From the NCBI GenBank assembly GCA_008017145.1, contig SSGY01000011.1, positions 1 through 30,002 on the forward strand: a DNA stretch of 30,002 bases, given 5' to 3'. A program made the position numbers and the translations under genes. Shown in pieces: positions 1 to 7,888 of the stretch. The DNA comes from Neisseriales bacterium. Lineage in GTDB: Bacteria; Pseudomonadota; Gammaproteobacteria; Burkholderiales; UBA11063. Each line of letters starts with the position of its first letter. Positions within the stretch are counted from its first letter, which is position 1. The notes beneath the pieces were generated by a model. The model was not told the DNA's origin and ran no database searches. It worked only from the letters and a program-made list of their open reading frames with translations.

Positions 1-134
1 ACACTATCGTGTGATATTTCTGGCATAATTTCTGACAATCTTAAACAGCTTGCATTATTCGGTTCACTCATCAAATATGAGCTATATATTTCTGCATTGC
101 ATTTTGCAGTTGATGGTTTGCTTTTATTCTTCAT
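1..134 (-). mobile_element. Transposase N-terminal fragment of an insertion sequence (left edge)
   Basis: Reading the minus strand from an ATG at 134 gives an open frame that runs off the window: 44 full codons, beginning MKNKSKPSTAKCNAEIYSSY and continuing through LRLSEIMPEISHDSV. The pattern of a Tyr-rich start, a Leu-Ser-Glu segment and ISHDxV is what I know from the N-terminus of IS4/IS701-like DDE transposases, where it lies ahead of the catalytic domain. The catalytic part is outside the window, so the family call is tentative. The gene points away from eutB. The outer end of the element must lie between 134 and about 215, where eutB homology starts. No start-defining ribosome binding site is obvious. 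Neither the terminal inverted repeat nor a target duplication can be confirmed, because the other end is not visible. Confidence 0.6.
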
Positions 135-175
135 CTAAGTTCCAAGGCGTTTCGTAATATCAATCATAACATTAT

Positions 176-877
176 ATGGGCTGTCAATGCGTAAGTTCTA
201 ATAGTATCATTCTTGCCAAGCGTAAGTTACCAGTGGATTTGTTTTTTCAATCGATTGGCGGTACAGAGGGGGTAAATAGTAGCTTTGGCGTTTCCCTTGA
301 GGTTTTGCAGGAGGCATTTGAGCTAGGCAAAGAACTTAATCGAGGGCAAAATTATATGTATTTTGAAACTGGACAGGGTAGTGCGCTATCGGCTAATGCT
401 AATCATGGGGTAGATCAGCAGACAATTGAAACTCGTGCTTATGCAGTTGCGCGTGAGTTTAACCCTTTGCTGGTAAATACGGTAGTAGGCTTTATTGGAC
501 CTGAATATCTTTATAATGGCAAACAAATTATTCGTGCCGGGCTAGAAGACCAATTTTGCGGTAAATTACTTGGTTTACCGATGGGGTGTGATGTCTGTTA
601 CACTAATCATGCTGATGCAGATCAAAATGATATGGATAACCTGCTAACTTTATTAGGCGTTGCCGGATGTAGCTTTATTATGGGGATTCCAGGTTCGGAC
701 GATATTATGCTTAATTATCAAAGCACGTCATTTCACGATGCAATTTATTTGCGTAATTTATTGGGACTTCGTCCAGCACCTGAATTTGAGAGCTGGCTTA
801 AAGAGCAGCAAATTTGGGATGGTAAATTGATCAATAAAACTCAATTTGCACAGTTAAATTACTTACTCCAAGCGTAA
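176..877 (+). pseudogene. eutB: Ethanolamine ammonia-lyase large subunit, 5'-truncated remnant
   Basis: EutB is the adenosylcobalamin-dependent large subunit that splits ethanolamine into acetaldehyde and ammonia. The 233-codon frame matches the C-terminal half of the family (normally about 450-460 residues): FFQSIGGTE, YFETGQGSALSA, NTVVGFIGPEYLY, CYTNHADADQND and DDIMLNYQSTSFHD are all recognisable and well kept. About 220 N-terminal residues, half of the TIM barrel with part of the active site, are absent. The frame is closed upstream by stops at 26 and further on, and the DNA before it belongs to an oppositely oriented insertion sequence. Homology is certain from about residue 15; the first residues (MGCQCVSSNS) may be junction sequence. 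eutC starts 12 nt after the stop. The conserved downstream half suggests the loss is recent. A product, if made, should be inactive. Confidence 0.85.
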
Positions 878-889
878 CGAGGTGAGAAA

Positions 890-1720
890 ATGACAAAATT
901 ATCGGTTAAAGAGCAACTTATTGCTCAGCAAAATGATCGTGTTGCACCAAATTTGACTAAATTTACCAATGCACGGATTGCCATCGGTCATAGTGGTGGA
1001 CATACCCGTACCAAAAATTGGCTGGATTTTCAGCTAGATTTTGCGGCAGCTAAAGATGCAGTCTATAATGAGCTGGATTTAAACGAATTAGCAGATAAGA
1101 TTCGGCAAATTACCGATCGCGAAATTTATCAAGCAAATTCATTAGTCACCTCTTTGGATCAATTTTTAACTCGTCCAGACTTGGGGCGTTCAATAAATCC
1201 AGAGTCTCACGAGCAACTAATGCAATTATGTACCACGCACCCAGAATATATTGCACAGGATATATTAATTGTGATTTCATCTGGTTTGTCATCGCTAGCA
1301 ATTGAGAGTCATGCTGTGGCATTACTTAAGCAATTATTGCCTCTATTTGCTAAAATGGGTTGGTCAGTTGCACCAATTATAATCTCTAAACAGACGAGGG
1401 TAGCTTTTGCCGATAAGGTTAATGATGTTTTTAAAGCTAAACTAGTGGTTAATTTAATTGGTGAACGTCCAGGGCTTAGTTCCAATGATAGCATGAGTAT
1501 TTATTTTACCTATAATTCTAAAATAAACAGCACCGATGAACAGCGCAATTGTATCTCTAATATTCATCGTAATGGTCTTAGCTATACTCAAGCGGCTGAG
1601 AAATTAACTTATCTAATTCATCGTGCTTTTGAATTAGGATATTCTGGCGTTCAGTTAAAAGATGATTTTTCACCAGCTGCATTACAGCAGATTATAAATG
1701 GAGCTAATTATGTCTCATAA
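890..1720 (+). CDS. eutC: Ethanolamine ammonia-lyase small subunit
   Basis: EutC partners EutB and supplies part of the cobalamin-binding site of ethanolamine ammonia-lyase. The 276-residue length is close to the family norm (about 270-295). Visible family segments are NARIAIGHSGGHTRTKNWLD near the N-terminus, RPDLGRSINP, DILIVISSGLSSLAIESHAV, LIGERPGLSSNDSMSIYFTY, and ERNCISNI near the C-terminus followed by GLSYTQAAEKL and GVQLKDD. The ATG has a GAGGTGAG ribosome binding site a few bases upstream. The gene lies 12 nt behind the eutB remnant and overlaps the permease start by 11 nt, so it is one transcription unit. It looks intact, but without full-length EutB it should have no catalytic partner unless a second eutB exists elsewhere. 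Confidence 0.92.
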   Translation: MTKLSVKEQLIAQQNDRVAPNLTKFTNARIAIGHSGGHTRTKNWLDFQLDFAAAKDAVYNELDLNELADKIRQITDREIYQANSLVTSLDQFLTRPDLGRSINPESHEQLMQLCTTHPEYIAQDILIVISSGLSSLAIESHAVALLKQLLPLFAKMGWSVAPIIISKQTRVAFADKVNDVFKAKLVVNLIGERPGLSSNDSMSIYFTYNSKINSTDEQRNCISNIHRNGLSYTQAAEKLTYLIHRAFELGYSGVQLKDDFSPAALQQIINGANYVS

Positions 1721-3038
1721 AACACATTTAAAAAAGACTTTAACGGCCTTGCATATCTGGGCAATGGGAGTTGGACTGGTAATCAGCGGTGATTATTTTG
1801 GTTGGAACTACGGGTTGATAACAGCTTCTCCCGTAATTATGTTGCTAGTTGTTGCCGCTGTCGGCTTGTTTTATTTGAGTTTTATTTTTTGTTATACTGA
1901 GTTAGTTGCAATGGTACCAAATAGCGGTGGACCATTCTCATTTGTCTCAGCTGCGTTTGGACATAAATTGGGCGTTATTGCTGGCGCGGTAACTTTAATT
2001 GAGTTTTTATTCGCTCCTCCAGCAATTGGTTTGGCAATTGGCTCTTTCGTTCACTATGTCTTTCCGGTTTTTAATGCGGTACATGTCACGGTAGCATTTT
2101 TTATCATTTTCGGGATTTTGAATTTTACTGGAGTTGCCTTCGCTGCGACATTAGAGTTAATTGTAACTTTGATTGCGAGTTTGGTTTTAGTGATTTTTTT
2201 TGGCGCAACTTTACCACATGTTAATATCGCTAATATTTTGTCTAGCCCCGCGCTCGAAAGTAGTGTCTTTAGTCAAATTTACTCAGCATTACCTTTCGCG
2301 ATTTGGTTCTTTTTGGGCATTGAAGGCGTGGCAATGTGTGTTGAAGAAGTAAAAAATCCAGAGAAAGCGATTCCACGTGGTTTGATAACTGCAATTATTA
2401 CGTTATTAATTTTTGCGCTAACCGTGATTGTTTGTTCAACTGGTATCTTACCTAGCTCGGTTTTAGTTAGTGGGAATGATGCATTACCCAAAGTATTAGC
2501 CGCAATTAGTTCGAGTGATAGCTGGCTTACTTTAATGATGATTTATCTGGGGATATTTGGACTGATCGCATCGTTTCATGGCATCATCTTTGGTGCATCG
2601 CGTCAGGTGTTTGCGTTATCGCGAGCAAGATTATTACCTCATAGTCTAAGTTATATTGCACCTAAGCTACTAACTCCAGTAAATTCAATTATTCTGTGTT
2701 GTGTGATTGGAGTTATTTGTGCATTAAGCAATCAAACTGCCGTATTGGTAAGTATTTCAGGTTTAGGTGCGGTGTTTGTTTATGCTCTGTCATTAGCTGC
2801 TTTTATTAAGCTTAAATTAGCTAAAAAAGGTGCACATGAACACTCATTTAAAGCGCCATTTTTTCCCGTATTGCCTATTGTTACGGTGCTACTGGCAGTG
2901 CTTATTTGTGGCTTAATGTTACTTGCGGATATAATAACTAGTTTAATTTTTTTGGCTGCAGTGATTATAATTTGTATTTTCGCGGCAATAATGTATTTTG
3001 TGCATAAGGATAAAACTATACATGAAGATTTACACTAA
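1710..3038 (+). CDS. eat: Ethanolamine permease (APC superfamily)
   Basis: This is an inner-membrane amino-acid/polyamine/organocation transporter with about 12 hydrophobic segments across 442 residues. The N-terminus, HIWAMGVGLVISGDYFGWNYG, is the recognisable signature of ethanolamine permeases of the EAT subfamily, and TM3-4 carries the PNSGGPFSFV substrate-path segment. I place the start at the ATG at 1710, not the in-frame ATG at 1698, because GGAG at 1700-1703 sits 6 nt before it. The start lies inside the end of eutC and the stop lies inside the next gene, so translation is probably coupled. Position between eutC and the cobalamin adenosyltransferase supports ethanolamine as substrate. 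A general amino-acid permease is the alternative, but less likely. Confidence 0.85.
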   Translation: MSHKTHLKKTLTALHIWAMGVGLVISGDYFGWNYGLITASPVIMLLVVAAVGLFYLSFIFCYTELVAMVPNSGGPFSFVSAAFGHKLGVIAGAVTLIEFLFAPPAIGLAIGSFVHYVFPVFNAVHVTVAFFIIFGILNFTGVAFAATLELIVTLIASLVLVIFFGATLPHVNIANILSSPALESSVFSQIYSALPFAIWFFLGIEGVAMCVEEVKNPEKAIPRGLITAIITLLIFALTVIVCSTGILPSSVLVSGNDALPKVLAAISSSDSWLTLMMIYLGIFGLIASFHGIIFGASRQVFALSRARLLPHSLSYIAPKLLTPVNSIILCCVIGVICALSNQTAVLVSISGLGAVFVYALSLAAFIKLKLAKKGAHEHSFKAPFFPVLPIVTVLLAVLICGLMLLADIITSLIFLAAVIIICIFAAIMYFVHKDKTIHEDLH

Positions 3039-3552
3039 AACTGGTGATCAAGGCGAAACTTGCCTTTTTGATGGCAGTCGTACAAGCAAAGATGATTTGC
3101 GTTTGGATTTAATTGGCGATATTGATGAACTCAGTGCTCATTTAGGTCTAGTACATAGCTTGCTAGATGACACCAAAACTAATGAGGTTATTGTAGAGGT
3201 TATTCATGATTTATTTCACCTCAATGCTCATTTGGCTGGTGCAGTTAAATACGCTGATCTTGATTTGAGTGCAGAAGTGATTAACCTTGAATTATCTATC
3301 GATAAGATGGATTTGACACTGCCGCCATTGATTAATTTTATATCTCCGCTAGGTAGCCAGCCCATTGCAACTATTCATATTGCGCGAACGATTTGTCGGC
3401 GTGCAGAGCGTAAATTAGTTGCAGCTGGGGTGGAGTTTAAATTTCATCCCAGTTCATTACAATATCTTAATCGTTTATCAGATTGGTTATTTACACTAGC
3501 GCGCTACGTGGCGAGTACTCAACAGGTAGAGGAATATATTTTAGCAAACTAA
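3022..3552 (+). CDS. PduO-type ATP:cob(I)alamin adenosyltransferase
   Basis: The 176-residue protein transfers the adenosyl group of ATP to cob(I)alamin, making the adenosylcobalamin that ethanolamine ammonia-lyase needs. Family marks are the N-terminal KIYTKTGDQGETCLFDGSR, which contributes the ATP site, DIDELSAHLG, the HIARTICRRAERKLV helix with its conserved Arg residues, and YLNRLSDWLFTLARYV near the C-terminus. The start at 3022 is chosen because the protein family begins at M-K-I-Y-T-K; an AAGGA lies 11 nt before it and the extra upstream codons have no homology. It overlaps the permease by 17 nt. It is the last gene of the ethanolamine cluster and is followed by a hairpin. It may also serve any other adenosylcobalamin enzyme in the cell. 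Confidence 0.9.
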   Translation: MKIYTKTGDQGETCLFDGSRTSKDDLRLDLIGDIDELSAHLGLVHSLLDDTKTNEVIVEVIHDLFHLNAHLAGAVKYADLDLSAEVINLELSIDKMDLTLPPLINFISPLGSQPIATIHIARTICRRAERKLVAAGVEFKFHPSSLQYLNRLSDWLFTLARYVASTQQVEEYILAN

Positions 3553-3593
3553 TTTTCTCTATTCTTTACAATTTTACTGACTAATTTAAGATA

Positions 3594-3617
3594 AAACCAC
3601 CGTTGATACGGTGGTTT
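3594..3617. terminator. Hairpin between convergent ethanolamine cluster and acs
   Basis: A perfect 9-bp inverted repeat, AAACCACCG / CGGTGGTTT, with a 6-nt loop lies between the adenosyltransferase stop and the acs stop. The flanks end in short T runs on both strands rather than a long U tract, so it could act as a weak bidirectional terminator for the two converging units. Confidence 0.6.
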
Positions 3618-3662
3618 AGGAAAAAGAGAAGTTTGTTCAGAATAGAACAAATTCCTTTATTG

Positions 3663-5621
3663 TTATTTAAGCTGTTCTAGAATTGCCGGATTTTCTAGAG
3701 TTGAAATATCCTGAGTTATAGTTTCACCTTTGGCCAAACTACGCAAAATTCTTCGCATAATTTTCCCAGAGCGTGTTTTGGGTAAATTTTCACCAAAGCG
3801 AATTTCATCTGGTTTTGCAAGATTACCAATTTCTTTACCAACCCATTCACGTAATTCAGCAATCAAGCGTGCTTTATCTTCGCCTTTTGGTAATTCACCT
3901 TTAGGTACAACAAAAGCAACAATTGATTCACCTTTGATATCATGTGGACGACCCACGACGGCAGCTTCTGCCACCTTAGGGTTTGAACCTAATGCTGATT
4001 CAATTTCCATTGTTCCCAAGCGGTGTCCAGATACATTTAAAACGTCATCAACCCGACCAAGAATATGGTAATAACCATTTTCATCACGATGAGCGGAGTC
4101 ACCAGCAATATAATATTTACCATCACCAATATCTTCAGGATAATATGATTTAACAAAGCGCTCTGGATTATTCCAAATTGTTCTGATTTGGGATGGGAAT
4201 GGTTTCTTAATTACTAGGTAGCCACCGCCATTATCATTAACACTATGTCCATTTTCGTCGATAATATCAACAAAAATCCCAGGGATTGAGCGGGTGCAAG
4301 AACCTGGAATCAGTGGGGTAATACCTGGCATCGGAGCCAAAATATTTGAACCTGTTTCAGTTTGCCACCAAGTATCAACAATTGGACAGCGACCGCCACC
4401 AATTTCGTTAAAATACCATAACCATGCTTCAGGATTAATAGGCTCACCAACTGAACCCAGCAAACGTAGTGAAGTAAGATCATAATTTTTAGGTAAGTCA
4501 CCACCGGCTTTTATTAGCGCACGAATTGCTGTTGGTGCTGTATAGAAAATACTAACTTTGTGTTCTTGTATCATTCGCCAGAATCGATCTGCATATGGAT
4601 AAGTAGGAACACCTTCAAAAATAATTTGTGTAGTACCAACTGCTAGAGGACCATAACAAAGATAAGTGTGTCCCGTAATCCAGCCAACGTCTGCAGTTGA
4701 CCAGAAAACATCGCTTGGTTTAATATCAAAAACCCAACGCATAGTTGTGATTGCACCAAGCAAATACCCACCGCTGGCATGCTGAACACCTTTAGGTGTA
4801 CCTGTAGAGCCAGAAGTATATAGAATGAATAAGGGGTGTTCAGAATCAACCCATTCAGGTTCACATGAATCAGATTGGTTACGAATTACATCATGCCACC
4901 ATATATCCCGTCCTTCAACCCAATTATGCTCTTCACCTGTTCGTTTATGCACAATAACTTTTTCAATTGAAGTATTTTCTGATAATTTTAGCGCTTGGTT
5001 AACATCATCTTTAAGTGGAAATATTTTTCCGCCACGTTTTTGTGCATCAGCAGTGATCAAAATTTTAGCCTGTGCATCATGAATCCGTTCATGGATGGCT
5101 TTAGCTGAAAATCCACCAAAGACAACTGAATGAATCGCTCCAATTCGTGCACATGACTGCATTGCCACAACAGCCTCAATGCTGTTTGGCATATAAATTA
5201 CTATGCGATCACCTTTTTTTACGCCAAGAGATTTTAAACCATTGGCAAAACGACAGACTTTATTATGAAGTTCTTTATACGTTACTGTTTCGACATGTCC
5301 TGAATCTGATTCAAAAATAATGGCTGTTTTATGTGGGTGAGTTAGAAGATGCCGATCAAGACAGTTATAAGAAACGTTCAGAGTACCTTCCTCAAACCAT
5401 TTATAAAACGGTGCATTGGTTTGGTTTAATACTGTACTAAACGGTGTATTCCAATCGATATATTGACGCGCCAAATCTCCCCAATAACCTTCATAGTCAG
5501 ATTCTGCTTGTTCAATCATATTGCGATATTGCTGTTCGCTACGGATATTTGCCTGTGCTGCAAAATCAGGATTTACCGGAAACATTCGTTGTTCTGTCAA
5601 AACGGATTGAATATTGGACAT
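3663..5621 (-). CDS. acs: Acetyl-CoA synthetase (AMP-forming)
   Basis: Acs activates acetate with ATP and CoA to acetyl-CoA via acetyl-AMP in the cytoplasm. The 652-residue product has the standard length. Visible signatures are the P-loop-like [11 protein letters not shown], the adenylate-site [10 protein letters not shown], the hinge/A8 segment [20 protein letters not shown], and C-terminal [13 protein letters not shown], whose Lys620 is the residue that protein acetylation inactivates in the family. The ATG at 5621 is preferred over an in-frame GTG at 5630: it gives the M-S-N start usual for the family and has AAGAG 8 nt upstream. It runs toward the ethanolamine cluster and would salvage acetate made from acetaldehyde. 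A separate promoter region with inverted repeats lies upstream. Confidence 0.96.
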   Translation of the reverse strand: MSNIQSVLTEQRMFPVNPDFAAQANIRSEQQYRNMIEQAESDYEGYWGDLARQYIDWNTPFSTVLNQTNAPFYKWFEEGTLNVSYNCLDRHLLTHPHKTAIIFESDSGHVETVTYKELHNKVCRFANGLKSLGVKKGDRIVIYMPNSIEAVVAMQSCARIGAIHSVVFGGFSAKAIHERIHDAQAKILITADAQKRGGKIFPLKDDVNQALKLSENTSIEKVIVHKRTGEEHNWVEGRDIWWHDVIRNQSDSCEPEWVDSEHPLFILYTSGSTGTPKGVQHASGGYLLGAITTMRWVFDIKPSDVFWSTADVGWITGHTYLCYGPLAVGTTQIIFEGVPTYPYADRFWRMIQEHKVSIFYTAPTAIRALIKAGGDLPKNYDLTSLRLLGSVGEPINPEAWLWYFNEIGGGRCPIVDTWWQTETGSNILAPMPGITPLIPGSCTRSIPGIFVDIIDENGHSVNDNGGGYLVIKKPFPSQIRTIWNNPERFVKSYYPEDIGDGKYYIAGDSAHRDENGYYHILGRVDDVLNVSGHRLGTMEIESALGSNPKVAEAAVVGRPHDIKGESIVAFVVPKGELPKGEDKARLIAELREWVGKEIGNLAKPDEIRFGENLPKTRSGKIMRRILRSLAKGETITQDISTLENPAILEQLK

Positions 5622-5666
5622 ATCTCTCACTCTTTACATAAATTTGGGTTTAACCTAAAAATAATT

Positions 5667-5737
5667 GTCGGTTTTTAAGAATGTCTATTTGGTAATTATA
5701 ATTAACAGGAATATAGTTCAAATGACATAAAACCGAC
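5667..5737. repeat. 9-bp inverted repeat bracketing the acs promoter
   Basis: GTCGGTTTT at 5667-5675 and AAAACCGAC at 5729-5737 are exact reverse complements. One arm lies just upstream of the candidate -35 and the other just downstream of the candidate start point. Arm centres are 62 bp apart, close to six helical turns. This suits paired binding sites for a regulator as well as a long-range RNA stem. Confidence 0.5.
5695..5721 (-). promoter_or_regulatory. Candidate sigma-70 promoter of acs
   Basis: On the minus strand, TTGAAC at 5721-5716 is followed after 15 nt by a perfect TATAAT at 5700-5695. The spacer is shorter than the ideal 17, so the -35 may be weak or an activator may be needed, as is common for acs genes. 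It would give a leader of roughly 65 nt before the acs ATG. Confidence 0.45.
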
Positions 5738-5776
5738 TTCTGTTCGTAGGTTGATAGTATAGCAAAAACCTAACAT

Positions 5777-5812
5777 TTTAGTGTGTCTTTGGATGCTGCA
5801 GTGCACACTAAA
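5777..5812. repeat. Inverted repeat TTTAGTGTG / CACACTAAA upstream of acs
   Basis: A perfect 9-bp inverted repeat, arms 5777-5785 and 5804-5812, has an 18-nt spacer. It lies in the 290-bp gap between pmbA and acs, about 60 bp upstream of the candidate acs -35. A regulator site or a structural element are both possible; no T tract follows it on either strand. Confidence 0.4.
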
Positions 5813-5842
5813 CTGAATAATTAAAGTCGCTATAACTAACAA

Positions 5843-5869
5843 AGCACCTAGCGCTAGGGCTAGGTTGCT
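5843..5869 (-). terminator. Possible terminator downstream of pmbA
   Basis: AGCACCTAGC (5843-5852) pairs with GCTAGGTTGCT (5859-5869) with one bulge. The core also holds the 12-bp palindrome CCTAGCGCTAGG (5847-5858). It lies about 45 nt beyond the pmbA stop on the minus strand and is followed by TTGTTAG, only modestly T-rich. Confidence 0.4.
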
Positions 5870-5911
5870 AATTGTCGTGACGTCAAATTTTATGGAAGTG
5901 ATTGCTAGCTT

Positions 5912-7261
5912 CTACTTAATACTTACTTGAATAATTCCTGCGTTAATCAGCATAGCTCCGCAGTTTACTGAGCTAAATTCTGTATCATCGTTGATTAGTG
6001 CAATTTGTTGCAAAATTTCGCGCATGTTCCCAGCAATAGTCAGGTTGTCAGTAAAATGACTGATTTCACCATTAATTACTACTAATGCTGAAGCTCCAAC
6101 TGAATAATCACCTGTCACCATATTTAAACCATGCCCGATTGTTTCAATGATAATTAAACCATTTTGCATTTCACGTGCTAGAGATTCTAAATTACCGTGA
6201 TGATTAGGTGTTACATAGATGTTATGGCTTCCTCCTGCATTCCCTGTTGAACGCATATTCATTTTGCGTGCTGTGTAACTTGATAAAAAGTAACCTTGAA
6301 CCTTACCAGATTCAATTACGGTTCTTCGTGCGACAGCACTACCTTCGTTATCAAAATAACAGCTAGCAAGTCCATTGATTATAAATGGATCTTCATACAT
6401 GTTAAACCAGCTTGGTAAAATTTGCTGTCCAATACTGTCGTTTAAAAAACTTAAGCGTCGATAAAGACTTCCACCACTCAGTGCACCAATTAGGCTACCG
6501 ATAATTGACTTAGCTATAGTATCTTCAAAAATTATCGCAGGTTTTCCTGATGTGTAGCTTCCATATGTTAAACGCCTTTTTACCCGATTGACAGTTTTCT
6601 GTGCTAATTCACGGTTCGCACTTAGGTTCGTAAAAATACGGCTTGAACTGTACCAATAATCAGTTTGCATGCCTTGTGTATTTTTACCAATTAAACTAAG
6701 CGATTTGGAGTAACGCGAGGTTTGATAGCCATGATTTAATCCATGTGTATTTGCAGTGACAAAATTGTAGCGAGTGAGTGTTGTCGATGCTCCGTCAGAA
6801 GCGCTGATTAGCGGCTCCAAATCTAATGCGGTTTGTTCTAATTCTTTGGTTTGTGTAATTAATTCATTATTATTGATAGGATATGGAGCATAGAGTTGTA
6901 AATCATCATGTAGCGAGGTTACAATGTATTCTTTTTCAAGCAACCCATTAGCTCTGTCTTCTTCTGTGTATTTGGCAATATCTAAAGCTTGTCTAATTAT
7001 GTCACGGCTATTTTCTAATCTAATACTGCTGATTCCGATGTGACCCTTTTTATGTCCCATATAAACGGTGAGAAGTAATTGATTTTCATGACTTGTCTCA
7101 AAGGTTTCAATTTCTTGATTTAAAACTTCAATGTCAGTTGAAATACTTTCACTTAGCTCTACTTGAGCATCAGAAGCTCCTTCTTGTAATGATAAATCAA
7201 TTATTTGATCGGCAATCTCGTTTAATTGTGGTTGTGTATAGAGAAAATCTAGCTTAGTCAT
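5912..7261 (-). CDS. pmbA: Metalloprotease TldE/PmbA subunit
   Basis: PmbA (TldE) is the non-catalytic partner of TldD in a cytoplasmic heterodimeric metalloprotease that processes modified peptides such as microcin B17 precursor and degrades unfolded peptides. The 449-residue length equals the family norm. The C-terminal half shows HNIYVTPN, the ETIGHGLNMVTGDYSVGASA segment in which the TldD-type zinc motif is not present, then NGEISHFTDNLTIAGNM and CGAML at the end. Start choice: the ATG at 7261 (M-T-K-L-D) fits the family length and has AAAGAA 6 nt upstream; an ATG at 7276 in frame is possible. It is divergent from darP, an arrangement also known from other proteobacteria. tldD is not in the window. 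Confidence 0.93.
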   Translation of the reverse strand: MTKLDFLYTQPQLNEIADQIIDLSLQEGASDAQVELSESISTDIEVLNQEIETFETSHENQLLLTVYMGHKKGHIGISSIRLENSRDIIRQALDIAKYTEEDRANGLLEKEYIVTSLHDDLQLYAPYPINNNELITQTKELEQTALDLEPLISASDGASTTLTRYNFVTANTHGLNHGYQTSRYSKSLSLIGKNTQGMQTDYWYSSSRIFTNLSANRELAQKTVNRVKRRLTYGSYTSGKPAIIFEDTIAKSIIGSLIGALSGGSLYRRLSFLNDSIGQQILPSWFNMYEDPFIINGLASCYFDNEGSAVARRTVIESGKVQGYFLSSYTARKMNMRSTGNAGGSHNIYVTPNHHGNLESLAREMQNGLIIIETIGHGLNMVTGDYSVGASALVVINGEISHFTDNLTIAGNMREILQQIALINDDTEFSSVNCGAMLINAGIIQVSIK

Positions 7262-7321
7262 AACATTCTTTCGCATCAAATTTGGCTGAGGCGATATTTT
7301 AACTCATAATCACAGACTAAA

Positions 7322-7350
7322 ATATAGTAAGATTATGCCTAATACTATAT
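7322..7350. promoter_or_regulatory. Inverted repeat in the pmbA/darP divergent promoter region
   Basis: ATATAGTA (7322-7329) and TACTATAT (7343-7350) are exact inverted arms with a 13-nt spacer, so arm centres are 21 bp (two helical turns) apart. The location between divergent genes suits an operator, but the arms are AT-only except one base pair, so chance is possible. I see no convincing -35/-10 pair. Confidence 0.25.
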
Positions 7351-7372
7351 ATCAAGTGATAAAAATTAAATA

Positions 7373-7888
7373 ATGAATAACAACCAGCATAGCGATAATG
7401 ATGAAGAAGTAGTTCTTAGCCGAACGAAACGTAAAGAGCAAGTGGAAGCGCTTCAAGATTTGGGCGTTGAATTAGTTAAGACTTCAAAAGAGAAGTTAGC
7501 CAAACTCGATTTACCAGCAAATTTATTTGAAGCAATCAAGATGGCGCAAAAAATTACCGCCAATGGAGCAATCCGTCGCCAATATCAGTACATTGGCAAA
7601 TTGATGCGTCAGGTCGATGCTGAAGCAATTCAAAGTCGTTTGGAGTACCTTAATGGTGATGACGTAAAGTCAACTCAGATTTTTCATCTCTCTGAAAAAT
7701 GGCGCGATGAGTTGCTTAATTCTGGCGATGAAGTGCTTGATCGCTTTAGTGCAACATATTCTAATTTCGACATTGGTGAATTAAGAAGTTTGCTGCGAGC
7801 AGTGCGCAAAGAGCGCGAACTTCAGCAAAACCGTAATTTTACTAAGCTATTTCGATTAATCAGAACTATTATTGAGGGTAACAGTTGA
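7373..7888 (+). CDS. darP: Ribosome-associated protein DarP (YjgA, DUF615)
   Basis: The 171-residue protein belongs to the YjgA/DUF615 family, a small helical protein that binds late 50S ribosomal assembly intermediates and helps maturation near the peptidyl-transferase centre. The match runs throughout: an acidic N-terminus, the SRTKRKEQVEALQDLGVELV helix, an AIKMAQKI segment followed by RRQYQYIGKLMRQVDAEAIQ, and the C-terminal LRSLLRAVRKERELQQN followed by FRLIRTII. The ATG at 7373 has no clear ribosome binding site in its AT-rich leader. The stop codon TGA overlaps the ATG of the next gene by one base, indicating translational coupling with zipA. Confidence 0.92.
   Translation: MNNNQHSDNDEEVVLSRTKRKEQVEALQDLGVELVKTSKEKLAKLDLPANLFEAIKMAQKITANGAIRRQYQYIGKLMRQVDAEAIQSRLEYLNGDDVKSTQIFHLSEKWRDELLNSGDEVLDRFSATYSNFDIGELRSLLRAVRKERELQQNRNFTKLFRLIRTIIEGNS

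Noticed and set aside
188..226. Direct repeat GCGTAAGTT near the IS/eutB junction
   Set aside because: The copies at about 188 and 220 are only about 30 bp apart and both lie on the eutB side of the probable junction, so they do not fit a target-site duplication. It may be chance or a trace of a small rearrangement.
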